Positions 42,771 to 54,385 of a stretch of 64,000 nt of DNA are shown in pieces; the stretch's first letter is position 1, and each line of letters begins with the position of its first letter. Source of the DNA: Megamerina dolium (lineage: Eukaryota > Arthropoda > Insecta > Diptera > Megamerinidae). The notes under the pieces are model-generated. The model was not told the DNA's origin and ran no database searches. It was given only the letters and a program-made list of their open reading frames with translations. The translations under genes were made by a program, and so were the position numbers. Location: contig OY978525.1 of the NCBI GenBank assembly GCA_963854835.1, positions 74,687,628 to 74,751,627 on the forward strand, written 5' to 3'.

Positions 42771-45700
42771 GTGGGTTGCCCCATCATTCACATTTCACAA
42801 CTACAGCGTGTGCCAAGCAGCTTGACTATTGATGGAAAATTGGACAATATGGAATTCATGTTAACCCTGGACACTGGTGCATCACATTCTATAATCAAGA
42901 GCGATTTGGTAAAGAGGTTTGAGCCTTTAATGGGAATAAAATTGCGTACAGCAACGGGTGAGGATGCACAAATTCTGGGCAAGATAAAGAAACGAGTATC
43001 TATTGGAAATTGCACATGGGAACATGAATTCATTGTGGCCGACATCATCGATGACGTAATAATTGGTGTTGATTTTATGATTGACAACGGATTTACGTTA
43101 GATTTAAATCAACGGATACTACGTTATGCAAATGTCGAACTACCATTGAACATCGGTTACAAGCGTAGTGGGAACATCAAACGAGTACTGGCATGTCAAG
43201 GAACTGGCAAGGCGGAAATAAAAGCACAGATGGAGGAATGGGCAGGTGTGCAAACAGCAAAAAGAAAAGGCTTTACAAGTATTGGAGAAGTACAGTTCAA
43301 TATTTTCTTCAAATGGAAAAACTGGAGGACGAACAACCATCGTGAAGCATCACATTGACACCGGTGATTCTAGACCAATTCGTCAAACACCACGACGACT
43401 TCCATTGGCCAAAAGAGACGAAGCCATTAAGCTGATTTCCGATATGCAGAAACAAGTTGTTATTGAACCATCAGCGAGTCCATGGAGTTCACCAGTTGTG
43501 CTGGTAAAGAAGAAGGATGGAAGTACTCGATTCTGTGTGGATTACAGAAAGCATATTTCAGTATTGGCGATGGTCTATGGCAATTTACAGTCATGCCATT
43601 TGGTTTATGCAATGCGCCAGCTACTTTCGAACGTTTGATGGAGAGTGTACTCAGAGGACTACACTGGAAAACGTGCTTGGTGTACCTCGATGATATTATT
43701 GTGATGGGAAAAGATTTTAACGACCACCTGGAAAAGTTGAAAGAAGTATTTGAGCGTATACAATCAGCAGGGCTTAAACTGAATATGAAAAAGTGTTCAC
43801 TCTTCAGGCAAGAAGTTAAATATCTTGGTCATAAAGTAACAACAGAAGGGGTACATACCGACGAGGAGAAAGTAGCAGCAGTTCAAGAATGGCCTATTCC
43901 GTCGAATCTTCACGAGTTAAGAAGCTTCCTAGGCTTATGCACCTACTATAGACGATTTGTTCCTGGATTTGCAAACATCGCCAGCAGTCTGCATGAGTTG
44001 ACAAGAAAGAACAAACCATTTGTGTGGGGCGAGGACCAACAGAAAGCATTCGAACAGCTGAAAGAAAAACTCTGTTCAGCACCAATATTAGCGTATCCAG
44101 TACCTGGTCAAAAGTTTGTGTTGGACACAGATGCGAGTGGCTATGGAATAGGTGGTGTGCTCTCTCAGATCATAGATGGGCAAGAATAAGTAATAGCATA
44201 CTACAGTAAAATCCTGTCGAAGTCAGAAAGAAATTACTGTGTCACACGAAGAGAGTTGCTCGCAATACTGGAATGTGTAAAGTATTTCCATAAATACTTG
44301 TACGGTCAGGCATTTCATCTACGAACTGACCACTCAGCGCTAAGGTGGTTATTGCAATTTAAAAACCCAGAAGGACAATTGGCGCGCTGGATTGAAAGGC
44401 TGCAGAGTTATGATTTTACCATCGAACATCGTAAAGGAGGACATCACGGCAACGCGGATGCTCTATCTCGTCGTCCTTGCAAAATGGAATGTAAACATTG
44501 TTCTCGAGTGGAAAGCAAGGAGCACATTGTCGACATACGACTTACGAATATATTGCCGGAGGAGTCATGGACCACCGAACGAGTGCAAGAAGATCAGCGG
44601 AACGACCCAGATCTCGTAAAGATTATGGAATACAAGGAGCAGGGCATACGTCCAGATTGGCAAGAAATGGCTAATGAGAGTCCAATAGCAAAGGCATACT
44701 GGGCGCAGTGGCAAAGCCTGCACTTACGAGACGGATGTTTATTCCGAGCATGGGAAAGTGAGGATGGAAAAATCACTAATGATCTTCTAGTGGTACCCAA
44801 GGCGAGAATAAATGAAGTGATAGCTGAGTATCACAATACCTCCAGTGGAGGGCATTTGGGAATCACCAAAACCGTCGAGAAAATAAAGAAACGATTTTAT
44901 TGGGTTGGATGTCATGACCATGTCGCTGATTGGATTCGGAAGTGTAAGCAATGTGCAATGGCCAAAGGTCCCACTAAGAAAAGTCGAGGTAAGATGCACC
45001 AATACACCGTGGGTGCTCCATTTGAGCGAATTGCTATGGACATAGCTGGGCCATTTCCAATAAGCAACGCAGGAAACAAGTATGTTCTGGTGGTTATAGA
45101 TTACTTCAGTAAATGGCCTGAAGTATACCCCATTCCAAATCAGGAAGCTAGTACAGTTGCGGATGTATTCGTCAACCAATGGGTTACTCGTTTTGGTGTA
45201 CCGATGGAGTTACACTCAGACCAAGGTCGAAATTTCGAATCAGTTGTATTCCAAGAGATATGCCGTATGCTGGGTATATACAAAACTCGTACAACACCTT
45301 TGCATCCACAATCTGATGGCATGGTAGAACAATTTAACCGTACCTTGGAGGAATATTTGAGAAAAGTCGTAGATAAATACCAAAGAGACTGGGATGTACA
45401 TATACCAATGTTCCTCATGGCATATCGATGCGCACAACATGATACGACGGCTACTACACCGGCAATGGCAATTTTTGGAAACGAGTTAAGACTGCCAGCT
45501 GATTTAAAATTTGGAGTTGTAACACCAACGAGATCTACCGAAGGTAATTATACTAGCGAAAAGCGGGAACAGTTGGATGAAGTACATCAGTTCATCAGAG
45601 AGCGGTCGCAGATGATAAGCGATAAGATGAAGGCCAGGTATGACTTGAAAGCGAATTCAAAAGGGTTCTATGAAGGAGAGCTTGTAATGCTTCATAATCC

Positions 45701-45809
45701 ACAACGAAAGAAAGGCCTGTCCCCTAAACTACAGACTCATTGGGAAGGACCATATGAGATTATAGCAAAGATAAATGACGTAGTGTATCGTATTCAACGT
45801 GCCTGGTAG
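42771..45809 (+). pseudogene. gypsy Pol (copy 2, unit 3), several deletions and a stop
   Basis: Protease region (LDTGASHS) to 43200, then a deletion of about 290 bp relative to unit 2, which shifts the frame. The correct frame resumes near 43246. A further deletion of about 160 bp at 43549 removes the RT block holding FSTLDLQSG, so one catalytic Asp of the RT is gone; YLDDIIVMG survives. A nonsense change (GAATAA) stops the frame at 44187-44189. From 44256 RNase H and integrase are open (HHCC finger, HSDQGRNF, VEQFNRTLEEYL). A final deletion truncates the tail at RIQRAW, TAG 45807-45809. Confidence 0.9.
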
Positions 45810-45871
45810 TGTACTTAGAGCGACTTGCGCCATATCCAGGGGAAGTATAAAAACTTGTTCGGGACGAACAA

Positions 45872-45888
45872 GGTTAAGAGGAGGGCAG
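45872..45888 (+). other. polypurine tract of gypsy copy 2
   Basis: Purine-rich GGTTAAGAGGAGGGCAG directly before the 3' LTR. Confidence 0.7.
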
Positions 45889-46325
45889 TGTAACGAGTAT
45901 CGATAGTTGATTACTCATCACTATTGTGACTGACACTATTGGCAGCATCGAAACGAATGTCAACAAAAAGAAATAAGCGATAACCAGAACAAGCCAACGA
46001 GAAAGGAAGAGAAGAATCTCGATAACGGAAGATTCTGGGGTGTTGCCAACAGAGTATAAATAGAGCCAGTGTTGAGAAGGAAAATCAATCTAATTCCGAA
46101 CGTGATTGCGAAAACATTGATACAGAGGCAAAAGCTGCTAGTACATTTAAGTGTTATAGTAAATAGTTGATTGTAAACAGTGTTGATTGTAAATAGAGAT
46201 TATTAAATAAATTGTTGCTGTATATAGTTGTATAAAATAAGTGTTGCAGTTATCATTAACAGAATCCAGTGATCGAACAAGGTAATTCAAATAGAATTAA
46301 ACGTTCACAGAATAAAAACGTAACA
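45889..46325 (+). repeat. gypsy copy 2, 3' LTR
   Basis: 437 bp, TG..CA, followed by the ATAT duplication. Confidence 0.94.
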
Positions 46326-46793
46326 ATATTATAATTTATTCTTAAGTGGAGTGAAACTCCACTATCACAGCCTATTGGAACTGCGGCTGACAATATTGTG
46401 TCAACACAGACAGGACTAACTCGATTTGCAATGTCCGGATGGTATGACAATGTTTGCTGCTTTGCAATAGAAATAATTATCATTGAAAATACTAATAAGT
46501 ATGGCAGGGTAAAATATGGTAACAAATGTACTCATTCTTACAGGCTTACATAAGTGCTTTTCTTGATTGAGTAAAATAGCTGCAGTTGATGAGACTACAT
46601 CAAAGAGAAAACCGCGTATTGTTTCTTATTACAATTCAACAGAAAGTATATTAGTTATTTGTTCGTCCATATTTTCTTCTGCTTTATCTCTTTTAGGAGG
46701 CATAGATACTGTTGATTAAATGATTGGCTCCTAGACCGCAAAAAGCAGAACTACTCGATGGCCGAACATTGTATTTGCAAATATACTAGATAT
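46326..46793. other. spacer between two gypsy elements
   Basis: About 470 bp. It holds a small inverted repeat (AGTGGAGT-GAA-ACTCCACT near 46345) and a short minus-strand frame that starts MPPKRDKAEENMDEQ near 46700, which resembles the start of some retroelement Gag proteins but is too short to call. Confidence 0.35.
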
Positions 46794-47236
46794 TGTTACG
46801 TTTTTATTTTGTGAACGTTTAATTCTATTTGAATCAACCTTGTTCGATCACTGGATTCTGTTAATAATAACTGCAAAACTTATTTTATACAACTATATAC
46901 AGCAAGAATTTATTTATTAAACTCTATTTACAATCAACTCTGTTTACAGTCAAGTATTTACAATAACACTTTAATGTACTTGCAACTTTTGCCTCTGTAT
47001 CGATGTTTGGGCAATCACGTTTGGGATCAGATTGATTTTCACTTGTCAACACTGGCTCTATTTATACTCTGTTGGCAACACCCCAAAATTTTCCCTTATC
47101 GTAGTTGAGATTCATCTCTTTCTTTCTCGTTGGCGTGTTCTGGTTATTGCCTATTTCGTCTCGTTGACGTTCGTTGCGATGCTGCCAATATTCACAATAG
47201 TGTCAGTCACAATAGAGATGAGTAACCAACCATCGA
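46794..47236 (-). repeat. gypsy copy 3, 3' LTR, truncated
   Basis: Lacks its inner edge. Sequence jumps from the CCATCGA of the LTR to the AACAAGTTTTTA near the end of pol. Confidence 0.85.
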
Positions 47237-47244
47237 ACAAGTTT

Positions 47245-50200
47245 TTATACTTCTCCCCGATATGGCGCAAGTCGCTCCAAGTGCACTACTTTAAACTTTG
47301 CTCTTTTATTCCAGGCACGTTCAATACGATGCACTACGACATTTATCTTTGCTATAATCTCATATTGTCCTTCCCAATGAGTCTGTAGTTTAGGGCACAG
47401 GCCTTTCTTTCGTTGTGGATTATGAAGCATTACAAGTTATCCTTCACAGAACCCTTTTGAATTTGCTTTCAAGTCATACCTAGCCTTCATCTTATCGCTT
47501 ATCATCTGCGACCGCTCTCTGATGAACTGATGTACTTCATCCAACTGTTCCCGCTTCTCGCTAGTATTGTTACCTTCGGTTGAACTCGTTGGTGTTACGA
47601 CTCCAAATTTTAAATCAGCTGGCAGGCTTAACTCGTTTCCCAAAATTGCCATTGCAGTAGTCGTCGTATAGTGTTGTGTGCATCGATATGCCATGAAGAA
47701 CATTGGTATATGTACATCCCAGTCCTTTGGTATTTATCTACGACTTTTCTCAAATATTCCTCCAAGGTACGGTTAAATACCATGCCATCAGATTGTGGAT
47801 GCAAAGGTGTTGTACGAGTTTTGTATATGCCCAACATATGGCACATCTCTTGGAATACAACTGATTCGAAATTTCGACCTTGGTCTGATTATAACTCCAT
47901 GGGTACACCAAAACGAGTAACCCATTGGTTGACGAATACATCCGCAACTGTACTAGCTTCTTGATTTGGAATAGGGTATACTTCAGGCCTTTAGGTGAAG
48001 TGATCTGTAACCGCCAGAACATATTTGTTCTCTGCGTTGGTTGTTGGAGATGATCTATGAGCTATGTCCATAGCAATTCGCTCGAATGGAGCACCTGCGG
48101 TGTATTGGTGCATCTTACCTTGACTTTTTTTATTGGGACCTTTGGCCATTGCACATTGCTTACTCTTCCGAATCCAATCAGCGACATGGTCATGACATCC
48201 AACCCAATAAAATCGTTTCTTTATTTTCTCGACGGTTTTGGTGATGCCGAAATGCCCTCCACTGGAGGCATTGTGATACTCAGCTATCACTTCATTTATT
48301 CTTGCCTTGAGTACCACTAGAAGATCATTAATAATTTTTCCATCTTCACTTTCCCATGCTTTCCCATGCCATTTCTTGCCAATCTGGACGTATGCCCTGA
48401 TCCTTGTATTTAATAATCCTTACGAAATCTGGGTCGTTCCGCTGATCTTCTTGTACTCGTTCGGTGGTCCATGACTCCTCCGGCAATATATTCGTAAGTC
48501 GTATGTCGACAATGTGCTCCTTGCTTTCCACTCGAGAACAATGTTTACATTCCATTTTACAAGGACGACGAGATAGAGCATCCGCGTTGCCATGATGTCC
48601 TCCTTTACGATGTTCGATGGTAAAATCATAACTCTGCAGCCTTTCAATCCAGCGCGCCAATTGTCCTTCTGGGTTTTTAAATTGTAATAACCACCTTAGC
48701 GCTGCGTGGTCAGTTCGTAGATGAAATGACTGGCCATACAAGTATTTATAGAAATACTTTACACATTCCAGTATTGCGAGCAACTCTCTTCGAATGACAC
48801 AGTAGTTTCTTTCTGGCTTCGACAGGATTTTATTGTAGTATGTCCAACACAAACTTTTGACCAAGTACTGGATACGCTAATACTTGGTCTAATACAGAGT
48901 CTTTCTTTCAGCTGTTCGAATGATTTCTGTTGTTCCTCGCCCCACACAAATGGTTTGTTCTTTCTTGTTAACTCATGCAGACTGCTGGCGATGTTTGCAA
49001 ATCCAGGAACAAATCGTCTATAGTAGGTGCATAAGCCTAGGAAGCTCCTTAGCTCGTGAAGATTCGACGGAATAGGCCATTCTTGAACTGCTGCTACTTT
49101 CTCCTCGTCGGTATGTACCCCTTCTGTTGTTACTTTATGACCAAGATATTTAACTTCTTGCCTGAAGAGTGAACACTTTTTCATATTCAGTTTAAGCCCT
49201 GCTGATTGTATACGCTCAAATACTTCTTTCAACTTTTCCAGGTGGTTGTTAAAATCTTTTCCCATCACGATAATGTCATCGAGGTACACCAAGCACGTTT
49301 TCCAGTGTAGTCCTCTGAGTACACGCTCCATCAAACGTTCGAAAGTAGCTGGCGCATTGCATAAACCAAATGGCATGACTGTAAATTGCCATAGACCATC
49401 GCCAATACTGAAAGCTGTTTTCTCTTTGTCTTCCTTACCAAGTTCCACTTGCCACTTTGCAGATCAAGACTTGTGAACCACTTCGCACCAGATAGAGTCA
49501 TCGATTCTTGGCAGTGGATAGTTGTATTTTTCGTGATATCTTTTAGCTTTCTGTAATTTACACAGAATCGAGTACTACAATTTTTTTTCTTTACCAGCAC
49601 AACTGGTGGACTCGCTGATGGTTCCATAAGACCTTTTTTCTGCATATCGGTAATCAGCTTAATGGCTTCATCTCTTTTTGCCAATGGAACTCGTCGTGGT
49701 GGTTAAGTGGTCTAGAATCACCGGTGTCAATGTGATACTTCACGATGGTTGCTCGTCTTCCAGTTTTTCCATTTGAAGAAAAGATTGAAATATACTTCTC
49801 CAATACTTCCAAAGCATTTTCTTTTCGCTGTTTGGTAAGAATACCTGTCTTTCTTCCATCTGTGCTTTTATTTCCGCTCTGACAGTTCCTAATCTTCCAC
49901 TTTTTATAGACGAATCCTTTTCGCAGTCTACTACGGCAGTAACTTCCTGGCAATGATCAATCACCATTTCTTTCTTTACAACTGTAGATGTTGGATTTAA
50001 TATTCACACCGGTACTATTCCATTTTCTTTAGGTTCCACTAACGTCCTACCAAGTATGATGGTTTTATTCGTTATTTCTTTATCCGCTTCCACTAACCAC
50101 AACTTGCCTGTCCCATCATCCACATTCATCTGTGCCCAAATCACCGCTTCTGGTTTTGCTGGAACCTCTTGGCTTTGATATGCCAGTATTCGTTTGATGA

Positions 50201-50573
50201 TTCCATTACGCTTGTAACCGATGTTAAATGGTAACTCGATATTTGTATAGCGTAGTATCCGTTGATTTAAATCTAACGTAAATCCGTTGTCAATCATAAA
50301 ATCAACACCAATTATTACGTCGTCGACGATGTCGGCCACAATAAATTCATGTTCCCACGTGCAATTTCCAATAGATATTCGTTTCTTTATCTTACCCAGA
50401 ATTTGTGCATCCTCATCCGTCGCTCTATGCAATTTATTCCCATTAAAGGCACAAACCTCTTTACCAAATCGCTCTTGATTATAGTATGTGATGCACCAGT
50501 ATCCAGGGTTGATATGAATTCCATATTGTCCAACTTTCCATCAATAAGTCAAGCTGCTTGGCACACGCTGTAG
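47245..50573 (-). pseudogene. gypsy Pol (copy 3), many lesions
   Basis: Segments of Pol in order on the minus strand: protease region (near 50573-50004; the LDTG motif region is disturbed), RT (49684-48900, with YLDDIIVMG intact), RNase H (48864-48420; RTDHAALRWL, NADALSRR), integrase finger (48317-48000; CKQCAMAKG changed to SKQCAMAKG) and core (47960-47245). At the integrase Glu position the motif reads DGMVFNRTLEE, so the catalytic Glu and its neighbours are deleted. Clearly non-functional. Confidence 0.88.
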
Positions 50574-50608
50574 TTGTGAAATGTGAATGATGGGGCAACC
50601 CACTGTTG

Positions 50609-50651
50609 GAGTCAGTTCACGCCCGGCTGAACTGACTCGGTTTAGTTTAAC
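50609..50651 (-). promoter_or_regulatory. putative -1 frameshift signal (copy 3)
   Basis: GTTAAAC at 50645-50651, 6-nt spacer TAAACC, perfect 11-bp stem with GCCGGGCG loop at 50609-50638. Kept although the coding regions around it have decayed. Confidence 0.65.
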
Positions 50652-50663
50652 GATGGTTTTGTG

Positions 50664-50928
50664 TTAGTGGAGCGATCGCCGTCCACGTCCCATGTGTCCT
50701 GGTTTGTCGCAAATAAAGCACTTACCAGTAAATTTATTTTCGCGTCGACCTGTTGTTTTTCCTTCAGGCTCCACTTCTGACTTAATTGCATGACACACTG
50801 CTTCAACCAGATCTGATGTTTCTGTTTCTAGTTGGCGTACCCGTGGCATTGGTTGACACATCAAACTGGTGGCTTCAAACGTCAAGACACTACTGACTGT
50901 TCCGGCATATGTATTCCTTGTTGGTACA
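50664..50928 (-). pseudogene. gypsy Gag remnant (CCHC knuckle, copy 3)
   Basis: Only the end of Gag is left: FEATSLMCQPMPRVRQLETE, then CFICDKPGHMGRG, where the last Cys region is altered and joined to the stop region. The SAP, coiled-coil and core parts are deleted. Confidence 0.82.
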
Positions 50929-50948
50929 GAATCCCACTTCTGACACCA
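50929..50948 (-). other. primer-binding site, tRNA-Leu type (copy 3)
   Basis: Same 20-nt site as in copy 1, two bases from the 5' LTR. Confidence 0.78.
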
Positions 50949-50950
50949 AT

Positions 50951-51425
50951 TGTTACGTTTTTATTTTGTGAACGTTAATTCTGTTAATAATAATTCTGTT
51001 AATAATAATTCTGTTAATAATAATAACTGCTACACTTATTTTATACAACTATATTCAGCAATAATTTATTTAATAAACTCTATTTACAATCAACTTTGTT
51101 TACAATCAACTCTGTTCACAATCAACTATTTACAATAACATTTTAATGTACTTATAACTTTTGCCTCTGACACTGTATCGATGTTTGCGCAATCACGTTC
51201 GGGATTATATTGATTTGCATTTGTCAACACTGGCTCTATTTATACTCTGTTGGCAACACTCCAGAATCTTCCTTTTTCGTAGTTGAGATTCATCTCATTC
51301 TTTCTCGTTGGCGTGTTCTGGTTATCGCCTATTTCTTTTCATTGACGTTCGTTGAGATGCTGCCAAAATTCACAATAGTGTCAGTCACAATAGTGATGAG
51401 TAACCAACCATCGATACTCATTACA
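50951..51425 (-). repeat. gypsy copy 3, 5' LTR with a 15-bp triplication
   Basis: 475 bp. AATTCTGTTAATAAT occurs three times in a row at 50977-51021, once in the other LTRs. Confidence 0.88.
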
Positions 51426-52533
51426 ATATTATTTCTAAATCGATGTCTCATGGACACCAGCTGATCCAAATCGTAGAAGATCAGAGCTTTTGCGGTAACT
51501 AGCACTCTAGGTTACCTCAAGAAGAACATTTTGCTCAGCATGCAAGGACAAAAATTATCAGAGAATTTAATTTGTGCAAATAACATTGTTTTACAAAAAG
51601 AACTCGTGAGCTTAAAAATTAAGTCAGTATGTATCACCGTTCAACAGATACAAAGAACCGAGCACAAAAATGTACCAAATGGGCTTAACCTAACAGCAGA
51701 ATTAAGACAGCTTCGATTCGTGCTGTGGCTAATTTTCCAATGGACGAGTTGTGTGCTTCCATTGATGACTGGGGTTAATATCTATTCGTATATAAAAAAC
51801 GTCTAAAGAGGGCCTATAGCGGGCCCTGATATTTTTACGGCAATTTTCAAGTATGTTTTGAAATCTCGTTATTCAAGCAAAATCTTGTTGGTCACTTGCT
51901 ACTCATTTCTTGGTAAGCAGGCCAGGAATTGGGCCTGAGGCATTGGCTCAGCAACTTATTGCCAGTGAGAAATAACCGGTAGAATTAAGTTGGCCTCTAC
52001 AACTATATACATATTGACCCGTAGTTATTGTCAAAGTTAGAATCAGCTTAAAGTTAGAATCGATTTATTTGGCAAATTTCCCATACGATAAATCAATTTT
52101 TTGCTCCAAGGCTCATTCAACTCCGATACTCATGTTCAATTTTCAGTCAATTTATGAAATGTCTAACATTTCAAAAACTCGCTCGCTTTCAATCGACAAT
52201 CATCCAACACCATTTTGAGAAGTTTTGCACCAATTCGATTTTGATTATCCATTCGATTGCCGTCTACTCGTATGCAAAGCGTACCGGTTCTGTTAACAGC
52301 TCTGGCACTCAATATTTTGCTGTTGTAAACGAAAAGAAGAATCCATCTCCATTTTGATATTGGTTGAACTGATAACTTTCAATCAACGTATTATATCAGA
52401 AACGATGGCCAATTTTTTACATGTTTACAAATTCACTGAGAACGCTAAGTAAGTACTGATGGCTGCCAAACATAGTAAATACTGAAAAACATAACATTAT
52501 AAATGTTTAAACTTGAGTTTTATACGGCTGGTA
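51426..52533. other. unannotated 1.1-kb spacer
   Basis: No feature I can support. An open stretch of 91 codons at 51531-51806 has no recognisable motif and I do not call it a gene. Confidence 0.5.
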
Positions 52534-53257
52534 TTGGGTGTGTGAATTAGTAACCGATCTTTTACGTTAGATGTCGTACATCATTGTCCAAAGTGTCATT
52601 CTAAGTGTTAATTCTTTTGCTGTCAAAATCAGTCAAAAGTTTTCAATTTGGTTGTGCGCAACATACTTTTTTTCACGACGAAAAATTTGGAGAATTGTTG
52701 AAAAACAGCATTTGCGCGAAGTTTTGTTAAGTTACTTTTTTTCAAAGAAATGTGCGGTTGAAAGTCATCGTTTGTTTGTGAAATTGTATGGCGATAATTC
52801 CCTATTCAATACACAGTGTGATTTGTGGTTTGTGCGCTTCAAAAACGGTGATTTTAATATTAAAGACAAAGAACGCTCTGGACAACGGAAAAAATTTGAA
52901 GACGAAGATTTTGAGACATTACTCGATCAAGACATGGTCGAACCATTATGGAAGAGCTGTACCGAAAACAATTTTTGCGGTTGAAGAGAGCAATGATCGA
53001 GAAGCGGCCGAAATATGCGACCAAACACGTGTCTGTAATTTTTTACCATTACATCGCACGGCCACACATTGATATTCCGATCAAAAACTCTCTTGCTAAT
53101 AGCGGATGGGAAGTTTTACCGCACCCGCCTTATAGGCCAGACCTGGCGCCTTGAGATTACCACTTGTTCCAGTCCATGCAGAACGCCTTTGATGGAATAC
53201 GTTTCACTTCAGTTACCGGAATCAAAAATTGGCTCGGTTACTAATTCACACACCCCA
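52534..53257 (+). mobile_element. mariner transposon, internally deleted (copy B)
   Basis: 724 bp with inverted ends (GGGTGTGTGAATTAGTAACC at 52536 and its complement ending at 53256) and TA flanks at 52532-52533 and 53258-53259. A full mariner is about 1.3 kb, so about half is missing. It encloses transposase remnants. Confidence 0.85.
52690..53250 (+). pseudogene. mariner transposase remnant (copy B)
   Basis: N-terminal HTH: KQHLREVLLSYFFSKKCAVE, then YGDNSLFNTQCDLWFVRFKN and GDFNIKDKERSGQ, followed by EDEDFETLLDQD. A deletion then joins to the C-terminal part: RPHIDIPIKNSL, WEVLPHPPYRPDLAP with a stop where the Ser/Cys before the third Asp would be, then DYHLFQSM. The first two catalytic positions are lost (the second reads HYIARPH). 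Confidence 0.82.
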
Positions 53258-53633
53258 TATTTTCTATAGTGCTCATTCTTTTCAAACCACAACGGCCAAG
53301 TCTGGTACTCTTGGGACTATCCATAAAATGAAATTTAGTTAATATCGCATTTTACGGTGGAACCTCGTTATATTTTATTTACTTCATAGTAATAGTAATT
53401 AAAAACGACGTTTTAACGAAAATAGGGCTAACACAGAGTTACCACATGTAACAAAGAGAAAAATGTGCAGACCATATTAAATATTTATTAAAAAATCGCA
53501 AGCATATTTGTTGAATTTGGAGTTTGTTTACCTTTGATATGTATTACTTGATTTTTGATAAATATAAAACACAAATACATATTATAAATATAATTAGGCA
53601 GGAGAAGTTCATATTACTCCTTATGTATATATA
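53258..53633. other. non-coding AT-rich spacer
   Basis: About 375 bp between two mariner remnants; nothing recognisable. Confidence 0.5.
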
Positions 53634-54157
53634 CGAGGGCGGTCCGAGAACTACCCGACCTGACATATAGATGGCGGCAGTAGTTTAAAAAAAATTACTT
53701 TGGTGAAAAGGGGCAACCTTATAAAACATATGTTTTAAGTTTCAATCGCAATATTGTGTAGTATTTTTTTTTTTTGAGTCATCGAAAGTTAACGACCTCT
53801 GTGAATTTGTAAACACAGAAAAAATTGGACACTGTTATGTAATTCAATACTTTAATTTCAAAGGTTTCAGTCCAGCGAATATTAAAGCCGATCTAGATTC
53901 TCTTCCGGGGGAGTCTGCTCCTTCGTTTACGACCATAAAATATTGGGTTGCAGAGTTTAAACGAGATTGTACGAGCTGCCAAGACGAACACCGTAGTGGT
54001 CGACCAATTGAGGTATCCACTCCAGAAACTGTTAAGAAAATCCAGTAATAAAGCAGAGTTTTTACGTCGATTCGTAACCATGGATGAGACATGGGTCCAC
54101 CACTTTACACCTGAGACAAAGGAGCAGTCAAAACAGTGGACTGAAAGGGGAGAATCG
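53634..54157 (+). mobile_element. mariner transposon remnant (copy C), 3' part missing
   Basis: Begins after TA with CGAGGGCGGTCCGAGAACTA, a typical mariner terminal repeat. Transposase pieces follow, and the element is cut at 54157 by a repeat that looks like a BEL/Pao LTR. Confidence 0.75.
53862..54157 (+). pseudogene. mariner transposase fragments (copy C)
   Basis: Frame 1 reads GFSPANIKADLDSL, TTIKYWVAEFKRDC and EHRSGRPIEVSTPETVKKIQ, then two stops at 54046. After a deletion, another frame gives FLRRFVTMDETWVHHFTPET, with the first catalytic Asp in MDETW. The second and third Asp regions are absent. It is a different mariner subfamily from copies A and B. Confidence 0.8.
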
Positions 54158-54385
54158 TGTCTACGCCAGAACATAAATGTCGCGCACTGTCCATTAATAA
54201 ATTTCTTTATTAACTTTAAATTATAATTTCTATTGGGTTGGCAACCCACTATAAATTAAATATGTTATTTTTCTCTCCTTTCTATGTCTGTCTTTCTTTA
54301 TTGCACTTCTTCCTGATTTCTCCTAATTGTTCTTCCTCCATTCTTTTAATTCTTATTCTGATTTCTATCTCTCAGTAGAAAGTCA
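54158..54385 (+). repeat. LTR-like repeat, left copy
   Basis: Matches 57139-57371 with substitutions and small gaps (shared CATTAATAAATTTCTTTATTA-like and TCTATTGGGTTGGCAAC blocks). Confidence 0.6.

Larger units (their letters stand above)
36462..46325 (+). mobile_element. Ty3/gypsy LTR retrotransposon (copy 2), internally triplicated
   Basis: Same family as 10341-16294, on the plus strand. LTRs are 36462-36898 and 45889-46325 (437 bp each, two differences). ATAT duplications lie at 36458-36461 and 46326-46329. The primer site starts at 36901. Inside, a unit of about 2.2 kb is tandemly repeated: 37381-39600, 39601-41823 and a partial third from 41824. Each of the first two units ends in a 512-515 bp block copied from 34904-35415. 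The 9,864-bp length is therefore about 3.9 kb more than copy 1, less several deletions. Pol is also damaged by deletions and a stop. Confidence 0.93.
46794..51425 (-). mobile_element. Ty3/gypsy LTR retrotransposon (copy 3), decayed
   Basis: Same family, minus strand. 5' LTR 50951-51425, 3' LTR from 46794 to about 47236, where a deletion removes the LTR edge and polypurine tract. ATAT flanks lie at 46790-46793 and 51426-51429. The tRNA-Leu primer site is kept at 50929-50948. Most of gag is deleted and pol carries many small indels. It is more diverged from copies 1 and 2 than they are from each other. Confidence 0.92.

Noticed and set aside
46345..46363. Small inverted repeat AGTGGAGT-GAA-ACTCCACT as a regulatory hairpin
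   Set aside because: Eight-bp arms in isolation; nothing else supports a role.
51531..51806. 91-codon open frame
   Set aside because: No motif, no splice context, AT-rich surroundings; length is not unusual by chance.
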